A stretch of DNA of 53,617 nt, from the NCBI GenBank assembly GCA_949285835.1, contig CASEAR010000041.1:1-53617 (forward strand). Reading direction: 5' to 3'. Numbering within the stretch: the stretch's first letter is position 1; each line of letters starts with the position of its first letter. Below are positions 8,999 through 18,299 of the stretch, one piece after another. Origin of the DNA: an uncultured Verrucomicrobiota bacterium. Lineage in GTDB: Bacteria; Verrucomicrobiota; Kiritimatiellia; RFP12; UBA3636. The notes beneath the pieces are model-generated. The model was not told the DNA's origin. It searched no databases and saw nothing but the letters and a program-made list of their open reading frames with translations. A program made the position numbers and the translations under genes.

Positions 8999-9987
8999 GT
9001 GTCTTCGGGTTTTCGCACGCCCCAGTCGGACGGCTGGCTCCCAGTCCGACCGGGGCGCTTCATCTCGGTAATGCGAGGACCTTCCTCATAGCGTGGCTCA
9101 GCATAAGATCACGCGGAGGCAGGCTTATTCTCCGGATAGAAGATCTTGAACATCCGAGGGTGAAGCCCGGAGCGGCAGGGCAGGTTCTTGAGGATCTGCG
9201 CTGGCTCGGCTTGGATTGGGACGAGGGGCCTGATATCGGTGGAGACCGCGGTCCATACGTTCAAAGTGAGCGTTTGGAGATTTATGAACGCGCAATTCGG
9301 CGTCTTTCCGAGGCGGGGCGCATCTACCCGTGCGTGTGCTCAAGGAAGGAAACAGAAAATCTCCAGAGGGCACCGCATGCGGATGAGCATATTCTGGTGT
9401 ACCCAGGAACATGCCGTGGTAGATTTGCCTCGTGGGAAGATGCGCAGAAAGTAATGCCGGAAGGGCGTATCCCTGTATGGCGCTACAAAACTGAGCCTGG
9501 CGTATCTGAGTTCGACGACGCGCTGAACGGAACCGTTCGCGCTGACATGGAAAACGACATCGGAGATTTTGCGCTGGCAAGGGACCGAAGGGGCGCAGGC
9601 TACACACTCGCGTGCGTTGTGGATGACGCCGCCATGGGCGTCACAGAAGTCGTACGGGGCGATGATCTGCTTGTTGCGACGCACTCGCATATTGCTCTTC
9701 AGAGAGCCTTGAACCTGCCCGTGCCCGCGTACATGCATGTTCCGCTTGTGGTCTCTCCAGACGGCAGAAGGCTCGCAAAGCGCCATGGGGACACACGGCT
9801 GAGTTCGCTCAGAGAGTCCGGTGTAAGCCCCGAACGTGTAACCGGCCTGTTGGCATGGTGGTGCGGGTTCGCCAGCTTCGGGGATGAGATGATGCCGTAT
9901 GATCTTGTCGGCCGGGTATCGGTGATGAATATGAACCGTAACGCTGCGGTTCTCACGGACGAAATAAAGAAGTGGCTTGGAATATGA
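8995..9987 (+). CDS. gluQ: Glutamyl-Q tRNA(Asp) synthetase
   Basis: A 330-residue catalytic core of a glutamyl-tRNA synthetase without an anticodon-binding domain. This is the hallmark of GluQ-RS, which attaches glutamate to queuosine at the wobble position of tRNA-Asp. Visible are the HIGH-like signature LAPSPTGALHLGNART, the zinc-binding cysteines YPCVCSRKE and YPGTCR, and LAKRHGDTRL in place of KMSKS. It is wedged between an ABC binding protein and an ABC ATPase with 4-bp ATGA overlaps at both ends, so it is translationally coupled to both. A functional link to peptide uptake is not known. Confidence 0.92.
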   Translation: MSVFGFSHAPVGRLAPSPTGALHLGNARTFLIAWLSIRSRGGRLILRIEDLEHPRVKPGAAGQVLEDLRWLGLDWDEGPDIGGDRGPYVQSERLEIYERAIRRLSEAGRIYPCVCSRKETENLQRAPHADEHILVYPGTCRGRFASWEDAQKVMPEGRIPVWRYKTEPGVSEFDDALNGTVRADMENDIGDFALARDRRGAGYTLACVVDDAAMGVTEVVRGDDLLVATHSHIALQRALNLPVPAYMHVPLVVSPDGRRLAKRHGDTRLSSLRESGVSPERVTGLLAWWCGFASFGDEMMPYDLVGRVSVMNMNRNAAVLTDEIKKWLGI

Positions 9988-10937
9988 CGGAATCAGTGCT
10001 TCGAACGGACAATCTTGGCGTGGAGTTTGCAGTTCCCGGCGGAGGAACTGTAAAGGTGGTCAGGGGTGTGTCAGTCGAAATTCCGGCCGGTTCTTTTTAC
10101 GGGCTCGCAGGTGAAAGCGGGAGCGGCAAGAGCATCGCCTCAATGTCGTTTACCAGACTTCCGCCTACAGATACCGCGAAGGTGTCAGGGGCTGTGTACT
10201 TCAAAGGACGAAACATTCTGGATCTGGACGGCCGTGAACTGCGCGGAGTGCGTGGACGAGGCGGCATTACATACATCTTTCAGGACGCGATATCTGCGCT
10301 TGATCCCGTAATGAAAATCGGCGCGCAGCTTGCTGAGGCATATGTGCCCGGAGGCCGGACGGCGGAAGAAATGCTCGCAGAGGTCGGCCTTCCGCCGGAG
10401 GTAATGAAAGCATATCCGCACGAATTGAGCGGAGGGATGGCCCAGAGGGTGTGCATAGCGATGGCTATGCTTCCGGAACCGTCCCTCCTTATTGCAGACG
10501 AACCGACAACCGCTCTGGACCCGGTTGTGCAGCTTCGGATACTGCGTCTTTTGGACAAACTTCGCCGAAAGTCCGGCTCATCACTTTTGTTTATCACGCA
10601 TAATCTTGGCCTTATTGCTGGATTTGCAGACTTTTGTGCAGTGATGTATGCCGGGCGCGTGGTCGAATCCGGCAGCGTCGCAGATGTTTTGGGGTGTCCT
10701 GCGCACCCATACACGCGCGGTCTTCTGGAGGCGGTTCCCAAAATCGATCCCGAGGGCGGGGAATCCGCTGTAAGGCCGATTCCGGGGACAGTGCCGCCGC
10801 CGTCTGAATGGACGGAGCAATGCGTTTTTGCCGCGAGGTGCTCCCGGGCTTTGGAGCAGTGCTTCACGGATGTGCCCCCGCGGCTGCACAACGGCGGAAG
10901 ATACTGCGAGTGCCGCAACCCGTGTCACCGGACATGA
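9984..10937 (+). CDS. Oligopeptide ABC transporter ATP-binding protein (OppD/DppD type)
   Basis: A 317-residue ATPase that powers peptide import. It has Walker A at residues 43-50 (GESGSGKS), the Q-loop in YIFQDAISALDP, the signature LSGGMAQR, Walker B LLIADEPTTALD and the switch histidine in FITHNLG. The C-terminal extension carries the oligopeptide-transporter cysteine cluster (CVFAARCSRALEQC, then YCEC), which in some OppD/F proteins holds an iron-sulphur cluster. ATG 9984 overlaps the gluQ stop; a GTG at 9972 would add four residues. The usual partner OppF and both permeases are absent here. The gene is followed directly by an IS30 fragment. Confidence 0.92.
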   Translation: MTESVLRTDNLGVEFAVPGGGTVKVVRGVSVEIPAGSFYGLAGESGSGKSIASMSFTRLPPTDTAKVSGAVYFKGRNILDLDGRELRGVRGRGGITYIFQDAISALDPVMKIGAQLAEAYVPGGRTAEEMLAEVGLPPEVMKAYPHELSGGMAQRVCIAMAMLPEPSLLIADEPTTALDPVVQLRILRLLDKLRRKSGSSLLFITHNLGLIAGFADFCAVMYAGRVVESGSVADVLGCPAHPYTRGLLEAVPKIDPEGGESAVRPIPGTVPPPSEWTEQCVFAARCSRALEQCFTDVPPRLHNGGRYCECRNPCHRT

Positions 10938-10949
10938 CGGGCGCCGCGC

Positions 10950-11217
10950 AAGACGTTTGCCCGGCAGGCTTCGAGCCCCGTTTCCCGGCTTCAAAATCAT
11001 AATGTTCCTGAGGATGGGAATACTTGGTCTGTTCTCCCATGATGTTTCATTTCTGCGCGGATTGTGTTGAGATTTCCATTTCAGCATAAAGTGAAACATC
11101 TCTGCTTTCCGGAAATGATCTGCTCGCATGGCGGCAATGGGAAGCGCTTCTTTGTCGCGTTTTTTTCATTGCGCTTGTCCTTCCTGCGGGCATTGACGTT
11201 CCTTTTTGCAGCTTTCA
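10950..11217 (-). mobile_element. 5' fragment of the IS30-family element, copy C
   Basis: On the minus strand this aligns with the left end of copies A and B. It starts with an end-like AACGTC, includes an identical GCAGATCATTTCCGGAAA block and AAACATCATGG, and continues as ATTC.CATCC..G..ACAT....TTTGAAG. It stops soon after, so only about 270 of 1,260 bp remain. It fills the gap between the OppD-type ATPase and tadB. Confidence 0.7.
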
Positions 11218-11270
11218 GTTCCGGCTGGACTGTTTTTGTTTTGCGCAAAAGAGTCCTTTGGGTTAAAATA

Positions 11271-12200
11271 ATGCAGAAAAACTTATTATCCGGAGTTGTG
11301 TTACAGGATATGCTTACATCTCTTTTTTTCTGGATTGTCGTGCTTACCGGACTGTGTTTCGCGGGTCTGGCGTATGTTTCCATACACGCGTTTTCTGCTG
11401 CTGCCCTGTCGTACAATGGTGCGTACACCAAGGAGACATCCCGAAAGCTGGAAGATTTATTTCTTTTTATTCCACCAAGGCGGATAGCAGAGTTGTCATG
11501 GCTTGTTTCGGGGTGTGTGACGCTCCTTGTTTTCCTTGCCGCCGGAGGCATAAGCGGTTCCGCATCTGCGCTTTTTGTGAGGATCGTTTTTTCTCTGCTT
11601 CTGGGCGGTTTGTCGCTGCTGCTGCCGAGTGCGATTCTCAACGTGCTGAAAATCCGCCGCCGCCGCAAGTTTAATGAACAGCTTGTCGAGGCGCTCATAA
11701 GCATGAGCAACGCGCTCAAATCGGGATTCAGCATAATGCAGGCAATGGAGCATGTCGTGGAGAACGGAGAGAGTCCGATTTCTGAGGAATTTGAGACAAT
11801 GCTTCATCAGACGCGTGTCGGCGTCGGCTTTCAGGAAGCCATGCGGAATATGGACAGACGTGTCGGCAGCGAAGATTTGACGCTTGTGGTTCTGTCTGTG
11901 GAAACGGCCCGGAAAACGGGCGGAAACCTGACGGAAATTTTCAATTTGATAAGTGCGACGATACGTGAGCGTATGCGCATAGAAAACCGCATTCGCACGT
12001 TGACTGCGCAGGGTCGCCTTCAAGGAATAATACTGAGCATCATGCCTGTGGCCATAGGCGTCGTTTTAAATTTTCTTGAACCCGGACTGTTCGGTCCGTT
12101 TATAAAGTCAGCCGTCGGTATCGGAGTTGTTTTTGTGGTGGCAGTGATGATTATCCTTGGAGCCTTGGTGATACGCAAAATCGTGAACATCGATGTTTGA
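11271..12200 (+). CDS. tadB: Tad pilus assembly inner-membrane protein TadB
   Basis: A 309-residue member of the T2SF/GspF fold, which forms the inner-membrane platform on which the Tad/Flp pilus ATPase acts. Two N-terminal membrane segments (around residues 13-40 and 75-120) precede the cytoplasmic four-helix T2SF domain (FNEQLVEALISMSNALKSGF, MLHQTRVGVGFQEAM, LVVLSVETARKTGGNLTE). Two C-terminal membrane segments follow. The open frame extends upstream to 11064, but that part is IS30 fragment C, so ATG 11271 is chosen. Its Shine-Dalgarno sequence is weak. tadC and the pilin genes are not nearby. cpaB and cpaF are 30 kb away on the other strand. tex follows 72 bp downstream. Confidence 0.87.
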   Translation: MQKNLLSGVVLQDMLTSLFFWIVVLTGLCFAGLAYVSIHAFSAAALSYNGAYTKETSRKLEDLFLFIPPRRIAELSWLVSGCVTLLVFLAAGGISGSASALFVRIVFSLLLGGLSLLLPSAILNVLKIRRRRKFNEQLVEALISMSNALKSGFSIMQAMEHVVENGESPISEEFETMLHQTRVGVGFQEAMRNMDRRVGSEDLTLVVLSVETARKTGGNLTEIFNLISATIRERMRIENRIRTLTAQGRLQGIILSIMPVAIGVVLNFLEPGLFGPFIKSAVGIGVVFVVAVMIILGALVIRKIVNIDV

Positions 12201-12272
12201 GTCCGGCAGCGGGATTGTCCCGGATTTTTTTGACCGGCGTGGGCGCAACGCGTACTTCGGAGTATTTGTCAT

Positions 12273-14537
12273 ATGAGACACGCAGAGAAAATCGCCAGTG
12301 AAACTGGTCTTAAAGTTTTTCAAGTGGAGGCGGTATCCGGGCTGTTGGATTCGGGAGCAACAATTCCATTCATAGCCAGATACAGGAAAGAAATGACCGG
12401 GTCTCTGGACGAAGTCGGCATTGCTGTCGTGCGGGATCGTCTTGCGGCGCTGAGAGAGCTGGACGCCCGTAAGGAGGTTATAATTTCCTCGTTGAACGAA
12501 CGTGGCCTGATGACGGAAGAGCTATCTGAAAAAATTGAGGCTGCGCAGAACATGTCTGTACTTGAAGACGTGTATTTGCCGTACAGGCCGAAGCGCAGGA
12601 GCAGGGCGCAGACCGCCCGGGAACGCGGTTTGGAACCATTGGCGGATTTGATCTGGAACACGGATCCTACGGCAGATGCTCTGTATGAGGCAGCGGCAGA
12701 TTATGTTAATGAGGAAGCCGGTGTAACCGATGCCGACGCAGCGCTGTCCGGTGCGCGCGACATAATGGCTGAACGGGTTAACGAGGACGGCGACGCACGC
12801 GCCGCTGTAAGGGAGTACTTTGCGGCCGGAGCCGTGATAAAGTCTGAAGTCGTTCCGGGCAAGGAGGAAACAGGGGCAAAGTTCAGTGATTATTTTGACC
12901 TTGCCATACCGGCCCGCGGTGTTTCTGGGCACAGGCTGCTTGCTTTGTTCCGGGGAGAACGGGAGGGGGTTCTTGTTCTTTCTGTGAGGCCAGACCGGGA
13001 CGGTGCTGTAAGCTTGCTGAAGGAAATGTTTGTTAAAGGAAACAATGAAGGCTCCAGGCAGATATCGCGTGCGGTGGAATCCGCGTATGTGCGGCTTATG
13101 GCGCCTTCGATGGAAGTTGAGCTGAGGAGCTCGCTCTTCAGCGCGGCATGCGAGGAAGCGATTGGCGTTTTTGCGGCCAATCTGAGGGAACTTCTTATGG
13201 CTCCTCCTCTTGGACGCAAGGCGGTGCTCGCCATCGACCCGGGGATAAGAACCGGGTGCAAAGTCGTGTGTCTTGACAAGCAAGGAAAACTGCTGGATGA
13301 CTGCGTGATACAGATAGCACAGTCAGACGGTCTGCGCCGTGAAGCCGCCTGCGTGCTTAAGGATTTGTGCGCCAGATATTCCGTGGAGGCTGTGGCCGTG
13401 GGCAACGGCACATACGGACGGGAGACAGAGGCATTCGTGCGTTCTGCGGGACTCCCCGAAGGGGTAATCGTGGTTTCCGTAAACGAAAGCGGAGCTTCGG
13501 TATATTCGGCATCCGATGCGGCCAGAGAGGAATTCCCGGACAAGGATATTACGGTTCGCGGGAGCGTTTCTATCGGAAGGCGGCTTATGGATCCGCTGGC
13601 GGAGCTGGTGAAAATAGATCCAAAGTCAATAGGTGTCGGTCAATACCAGCACGACGTGGATCAGGCCAGACTGAAGAGCGCACTCGACAGTGTTGTAGAG
13701 TCTTGCGTTAATTCCGTGGGTGTTGAGGTTAATACGGCCAGCAGGCAGCTTTTGACGTATGTTTCGGGTATAGGGCCCTCGCTTGCCGAAAATATTGTCA
13801 AATATCGCGACGAGCACGGACCATTTAAATCGCGCAGCGAATTGGAGAACGTCCCGCGTTTGGGTGCAAAATCGTTCGAACAGTGTGCCGGGTTTATGCG
13901 CATTGCCGATTCGGAAGAGCCACTTGATGCCAGCGCCGTTCACCCGGAACGCTATGCGCTTGTGCATAAAATGGCGGAAGACGCTGGAAAAAGTGTTTCT
14001 GAGCTGATGGGCAATTCATCTCTCGCATCATCCATAGACATTCGCAGGTACGTCTCGGACGAAGTCGGAATTCCCACTTTGACTGATATAATTTCAGAAT
14101 TGGCCAAACCAGGGCGGGATCCGCGCAAGGAATTTGAAGTATTTAAATTTGCGGACGGCATTTCGTCGTTGGATGATCTGTCCCCGGGCATGGTGCTGCC
14201 CGGCATTGTGACAAATGTTACAAAATTCGGCGCATTTGTTGATGTGGGCGTTCATCAGGATGGTCTTGTCCACATAAGCGAACTTTCGGATGGCTTTGTT
14301 AATGATGCTGCAGCGGTTGTGAAAGTGGGGCAGAAAGTTGTAACAAAGGTTCTTTCGATCGACAAGGTGCGGGGACGTATTTCCCTGACGATGCGCACGT
14401 CCTCATCTCCTGAGGGGAAAAAACGCAGGGATGGAGAATGCCGCCGTCATCAGCCGGAAAAGTCCGGACCCGCGCGGCACAGCGGAGCCTTGGGCAATCT
14501 TGGGGCTGCGTTTGACAAAGCGTTCTCACGCAGATGA
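12273..14537 (+). CDS. tex: Tex family S1 RNA-binding transcription accessory protein
   Basis: A 754-residue protein related to eukaryotic Spt6. Domains in order are the N-terminal Tex helical region (IPFIARYRKEMTG near residue 30 is the family mark), a YqgF/RNase H-like domain (VLAIDPGIRTGCKVVCLD), and helix-hairpin-helix segments (LLTYVSGIGPSLAENIVKYR, FKSRSELENVPRLG). An S1 domain (GMVLPGIVTNVTKFGAFVDV) and a basic tail follow. Tex proteins bind nucleic acid and influence transcription and RNA stability. Length is usual. CGGAG at 12258-12262 precedes ATG 12273. Confidence 0.95.
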   Translation: MRHAEKIASETGLKVFQVEAVSGLLDSGATIPFIARYRKEMTGSLDEVGIAVVRDRLAALRELDARKEVIISSLNERGLMTEELSEKIEAAQNMSVLEDVYLPYRPKRRSRAQTARERGLEPLADLIWNTDPTADALYEAAADYVNEEAGVTDADAALSGARDIMAERVNEDGDARAAVREYFAAGAVIKSEVVPGKEETGAKFSDYFDLAIPARGVSGHRLLALFRGEREGVLVLSVRPDRDGAVSLLKEMFVKGNNEGSRQISRAVESAYVRLMAPSMEVELRSSLFSAACEEAIGVFAANLRELLMAPPLGRKAVLAIDPGIRTGCKVVCLDKQGKLLDDCVIQIAQSDGLRREAACVLKDLCARYSVEAVAVGNGTYGRETEAFVRSAGLPEGVIVVSVNESGASVYSASDAAREEFPDKDITVRGSVSIGRRLMDPLAELVKIDPKSIGVGQYQHDVDQARLKSALDSVVESCVNSVGVEVNTASRQLLTYVSGIGPSLAENIVKYRDEHGPFKSRSELENVPRLGAKSFEQCAGFMRIADSEEPLDASAVHPERYALVHKMAEDAGKSVSELMGNSSLASSIDIRRYVSDEVGIPTLTDIISELAKPGRDPRKEFEVFKFADGISSLDDLSPGMVLPGIVTNVTKFGAFVDVGVHQDGLVHISELSDGFVNDAAAVVKVGQKVVTKVLSIDKVRGRISLTMRTSSSPEGKKRRDGECRRHQPEKSGPARHSGALGNLGAAFDKAFSRR

Positions 14538-14564
14538 GCGCTCTATGAAGGAGGCACTGCTGTT

Positions 14565-15272
14565 ATGCTTTACATAGTGGCCACACCATTGGGCAATCTT
14601 GGAGACATTTCCCGTCGGGCGATTGACGTTCTCTCTGCCGTTCCTGTGATTGCGTGTGAAGATACGAGGAGGACTTGGGCTCTGCTTTCAAGTCTCGGCA
14701 TTCCGCGGCCTCAAATGATTTCGTACAGGGAGGGCGTGGAGGAGCGCGCGGGGGCGCGTTTGCTCGGATTGCTTTCCGACGGCACGGACGTGGCGCTCTG
14801 CACAGATGGCGGATATCCGGGAATAAGCGATCCCGGGTTCAGGCTTGTGCGTTCTGCGGCGGATGCCGACATAGGCATTACTGTAGTTCCCGGACCATGC
14901 GCAGCCGAAATTGCGCTTGTAATGTCCGGTCTGCCGACTTCAAGCTGGACATTTAAAGGTTTTCCTCCGCGAAAGCCGTCCGCACTCCGGAGGTATTTTT
15001 CCGATGAGGCGGATTCTCCGCATACACTTGTGGGGTATGAATCTCCGTTCAGGATCGCGGCCACGCTGAAAGCGGCGGCGGAATGCCTTGGAGAGAGAAG
15101 GGCAGTGGTTTGTTTTGAGCTGACAAAAATTCACGAGCATGTGGAGCGCGGCACCCTCGAAGAGCTGAGTGCCCGTATGTCGGATCGGAAGATAAAGGGA
15201 GAAATCACGTTTGTTATTGAAGGCAAACGGCGGGCAAAGGGCAAGTCCAATGAAGAGAACGATGAAGATTAG
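14565..15272 (+). CDS. rsmI: 16S rRNA (cytidine-1402-2'-O)-methyltransferase
   Basis: A 235-residue SAM-dependent methyltransferase of the tetrapyrrole-methylase fold. It carries the start LYIVATPLGNLGDIS, the CEDTRRT motif, CTDGGYPGISDPG (SAM loop) and VVPGPCAAEIALVMSGLPT. RsmI methylates the ribose of C1402 in 16S rRNA, tuning the P site. It is shorter than the E. coli protein (about 286) and lacks most of the C-terminal tail, as in many other phyla. GGAGG lies 9 bp before the ATG. It overlaps rnr by 23 bp. Confidence 0.94.
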   Translation: MLYIVATPLGNLGDISRRAIDVLSAVPVIACEDTRRTWALLSSLGIPRPQMISYREGVEERAGARLLGLLSDGTDVALCTDGGYPGISDPGFRLVRSAADADIGITVVPGPCAAEIALVMSGLPTSSWTFKGFPPRKPSALRRYFSDEADSPHTLVGYESPFRIAATLKAAAECLGERRAVVCFELTKIHEHVERGTLEELSARMSDRKIKGEITFVIEGKRRAKGKSNEENDED

Positions 15273-17343
15273 AAAGATTCCGCGGGCCGCTTCAAGCCGC
15301 CGACGAATCGAAGGAACAGTCAAGGGATTGTTGACTGTTGTCAAAAGCGGCAATGGATTTGTCAAGCCGGACAATTCACCTGATGCTGAGGATATAATGA
15401 TACCGTACAGCCGTCTGGGGACAGCTATGGACGGCGATATCGTCGAGGTTGAAGTGTCCTCAAAAAGAACAGGGAAAACAGAGGGACGCGTTGTGTCTGT
15501 GGCGGCGCGTTCCGGACGCAGCATTGTATGCACAATGCGAAGGGCGGGACGTTTTCTTGCTGCCGTTCCGATTTCCTCCAATTTCAAAAATTCTTTTTTT
15601 GTGGAGGATACGCACGGGGCGCTGGAAGGCGACAGGGTGATAGTTCGTTTCGTTTCGTGGAAAAATCCCGCTTTTAATCCCGAAGGGGAAATTACGGCAG
15701 TAATCGGGCCGGAAGACGATCCATCCACAGATACAATATCTGTGATAAAACAGTACGGTCTCCCGGAAGTGTTTCCAAAAGAGGTTGAAACGGAAGCGGA
15801 GTCAATACCGTTCCCTGTGTCTGATGAAGACGGAAGGATTGACTTACGGGATAAAGTAATATTTACGGTTGATCCCGGTTCGGCCCGTGATTTTGACGAT
15901 GCATTGTCTGTGTGGAAAGACAAATCGGGCAGGACGGTTCTTGGAGTTCACATTGCCGACGTTTCTCACTTTGTTCGTCCAGGTACGAATCTGGACCGAG
16001 AGGCAATGCGGCGCGGCACAAGCGTGTATCTCGTTGACAAAGTGATACCCATGCTGCCTGAGCAGCTTTCGAACGGAGTTTGCAGTTTGTCCCCGGATGA
16101 GGATCGTCTGGCCTTCTCGGTTTTTATAACTTTTGACAGTGACGGCAATCCGTTGGGCCGCAGCTTTTCAAAAACACTTATTCGGTCGAAAAAACGGCTG
16201 ACATATGAACAAGCGCAGGAAATAATAGACCTGCCTGACGGGACATACGGTCCGGTGGAGACGGCAGTCCGTGATGTATTTTCGCTTACTGAAAAGCTTC
16301 GGAGCAAACGTCTGGATGCGTTCTCTCTCGACCTTTCCTCTCCGGAGATTGAGATATTAATGGACGGGCATCTTATGACTGGTGTTCGCCCCGTCCCGCA
16401 TTACAGGTCGAATGAAATGATCGAAGAGGCAATGGTCGCCGCAAACGAAGCCGTGGCAACCGAGCTTAGTTCGCGCGGGATAAAGTATATCTCCCGATTT
16501 CATGACGCTCCAGATCATGACAGGCTTGACGAACTTTCCACAGGGCTTGCCATTTTGGGTATCAGCGGCAGCAGAATTTCCGGTCGTGAAGACATATGCC
16601 GCGTTCTGAAGTCTGTTCAGGGAACAGCTCTCGAACAGTACGTCTCCATGCTTGTCCTGAAAAGTATGAAACGCGCCGAATACAGTGCCGTTGAACACGG
16701 TCACTTCGGACTTGCCAAGAAGTACTATGCTCATTTTACATCTCCGATAAGACGTTATCCGGATCTGGTTACACACAGGCAGCTGCATGCATTGCTTACG
16801 GGTGGAGAGCAGCCGTCGTCCGGTGAATTATCTGCGGCGGCGCTGATATCAACTGACACCGAATACAGGGCGGAACAGGCATCCAGAGAACTTATCGAAA
16901 TAAAGAAATACAGGTTTTTGGAGCAGTGTCTGCGGAACGGAACGTATCTTGACTACAAGGCCATTGTGGTAAAAGTTGTGGAGTTCGGTGTATTTGTAGA
17001 AATTCCGGACCTGCAGATAGGCGGTATGATTCATGTATCTGCCTTGTCGGATAAGTTCCTCAGGTATGATCCCGCGAGGTCTTCCCTTTATGCCTCGGGA
17101 GTGTCATTTGCTCCTGGCGATAAGCTGGATGTTATACTGAACGCGGTAAAGGTGGATGAACGCAAGGTTGATTTTGTTTTGCCCATGACAGACGGCGGCA
17201 GTTCCGGAAGTGGAACTGGACATGGTTTTTCCGCTACGTCGTCCGAATATAGCGAGAAAGGACGCAAGCGTATTTCTGGAACCGGGAAGAGCGATCGCAG
17301 GGGACGTATGCATGGAGTTAGGCGCCGCCGCGGACGGAGATGA
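15250..17343 (+). CDS. rnr: Ribonuclease R (RNB family 3'-5' exoribonuclease)
   Basis: A 697-residue processive exoribonuclease that degrades structured RNA. An N-terminal OB/cold-shock-like part (VKSGNGFVKPD, AMDGDIVEVEV) precedes the RNB catalytic domain. Its active-site stretch is FTVDPGSARDFDDALSV, with four aspartates positioned to hold magnesium. ADVSHFVRPG and HFTSPIRRYPDLVTHRQLH follow. A C-terminal S1 domain (AIVVKVVEFGVFVEIPDLQIGGMIHVS) and a basic GRKR/RRGRR tail end the protein. Start ATG 15250 lies inside the rsmI end, preceded by AAAGGG. A second ATG 12 bp on is possible. Confidence 0.95.
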   Translation: MKRTMKIRKIPRAASSRRRIEGTVKGLLTVVKSGNGFVKPDNSPDAEDIMIPYSRLGTAMDGDIVEVEVSSKRTGKTEGRVVSVAARSGRSIVCTMRRAGRFLAAVPISSNFKNSFFVEDTHGALEGDRVIVRFVSWKNPAFNPEGEITAVIGPEDDPSTDTISVIKQYGLPEVFPKEVETEAESIPFPVSDEDGRIDLRDKVIFTVDPGSARDFDDALSVWKDKSGRTVLGVHIADVSHFVRPGTNLDREAMRRGTSVYLVDKVIPMLPEQLSNGVCSLSPDEDRLAFSVFITFDSDGNPLGRSFSKTLIRSKKRLTYEQAQEIIDLPDGTYGPVETAVRDVFSLTEKLRSKRLDAFSLDLSSPEIEILMDGHLMTGVRPVPHYRSNEMIEEAMVAANEAVATELSSRGIKYISRFHDAPDHDRLDELSTGLAILGISGSRISGREDICRVLKSVQGTALEQYVSMLVLKSMKRAEYSAVEHGHFGLAKKYYAHFTSPIRRYPDLVTHRQLHALLTGGEQPSSGELSAAALISTDTEYRAEQASRELIEIKKYRFLEQCLRNGTYLDYKAIVVKVVEFGVFVEIPDLQIGGMIHVSALSDKFLRYDPARSSLYASGVSFAPGDKLDVILNAVKVDERKVDFVLPMTDGGSSGSGTGHGFSATSSEYSEKGRKRISGTGKSDRRGRMHGVRRRRGRR

Positions 17344-17344
17344 G

Positions 17345-18265
17345 ATGTCGATCAAAGAGAAATTGTTTTGTCTAAAAAAGCTCTGTGAAATGGGACGGGA
17401 ACCCAGGATAGGGCTTGTTTTCGGCAGCGGAGGCGCCAGGGGGTGGGCGCATGTTGGCGTAATAAAAGCCCTTTCTGAGTACGGAATTGTGCCGGACATT
17501 GTTGTGGGAACAAGTTCCGGAGCTATTGCCGGCGCGGCATTGGTTTCCGGGAGTGTTGATGCTCTGACAGCTTTGTCCGAACGGACAAACGGCGATAAAA
17601 CAAAGTTTATTCCGCTGTTTATCGATTACGGTCTTCCGCGTTCCGGAGGTATATGCAGCGGAGAAAAGGTTTCTTCCTTCCTGCGTACGCTTATTCCGGA
17701 TCGCGACATGAGTTTATTCCCGATAAAATTCGCGGCTGTCGCCACAGATATTTTTGGAGAGGGGAAAGTTGTTCTCGACAGCGGCTCTATAATAGACGCT
17801 TTGCGTGCTTCTATTTCGATTCCCGGTTTCTTTTCTCCTGTACGCCGCGGCGGAACTTTTCTTGTAGACGGAGGAATTGCCGATCCCGTTCCGGTGGACG
17901 TGGCAAGGGATTATGGTGCGGATTTTGTCTTAGCGGTGAACATAAACGGGCTTCCGAACGTTTCGGGGTCTGTGCACGGCGCATCTGTGGATGAAGATGC
18001 GGGAAAAGCGCGTATCGGCATATTTGAGGTGCTGTCCAGAAGTTGGAAAATAACAGAAGACATCGTTTCCAGGAATTCTCTTCTGGCGTATCCTCCGGAT
18101 ATTTTGATAGAACCCGACGTCTCAAAAGTGGGAACTCTTGACTTTCATGTTTCCACCTTGGCTGTGAAGGCGGGGTACGATGCGGCAGTGACGGTGTTGG
18201 ATGCGCATTCGTGCGAAGTATCGTTCCTCCAGCGAATATGCGGACGCCGCGGTCGCAGACTGTAG
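17345..18265 (+). CDS. Patatin-like phospholipase, first of a tandem pair
   Basis: A 306-residue serine lipase of the patatin family. It has the oxyanion loop FGSGGARGWAHVGV, the nucleophile motif VGTSSGAIAG and the catalytic aspartate in VDGGIADPVP, so the Ser-Asp dyad is complete. No signal peptide is visible and the protein should be cytoplasmic, like the RssA-type patatins. The open frame runs upstream into rnr. ATG 17345, two bases after the rnr stop and just after GGAG, is chosen. Its substrate (phospholipid or acyl ester) is not predicted by sequence. Confidence 0.88.
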   Translation: MSIKEKLFCLKKLCEMGREPRIGLVFGSGGARGWAHVGVIKALSEYGIVPDIVVGTSSGAIAGAALVSGSVDALTALSERTNGDKTKFIPLFIDYGLPRSGGICSGEKVSSFLRTLIPDRDMSLFPIKFAAVATDIFGEGKVVLDSGSIIDALRASISIPGFFSPVRRGGTFLVDGGIADPVPVDVARDYGADFVLAVNINGLPNVSGSVHGASVDEDAGKARIGIFEVLSRSWKITEDIVSRNSLLAYPPDILIEPDVSKVGTLDFHVSTLAVKAGYDAAVTVLDAHSCEVSFLQRICGRRGRRL

Positions 18266-18299
18266 TTGTTCTGCACGTGTGTGATGTATTATTAAAGCC

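Noticed and set aside
11085-11100. GTGAAACAT near 11091 as half of a parS site
   Set aside because: It lies inside IS30 fragment C and is explained by alignment with the other copies; the second half of the parS palindrome is absent.
11064-11270. N-terminal extension of TadB
   Set aside because: The 69 extra codons are IS30 fragment C read on the opposite strand and do not resemble a TadB N-terminus.
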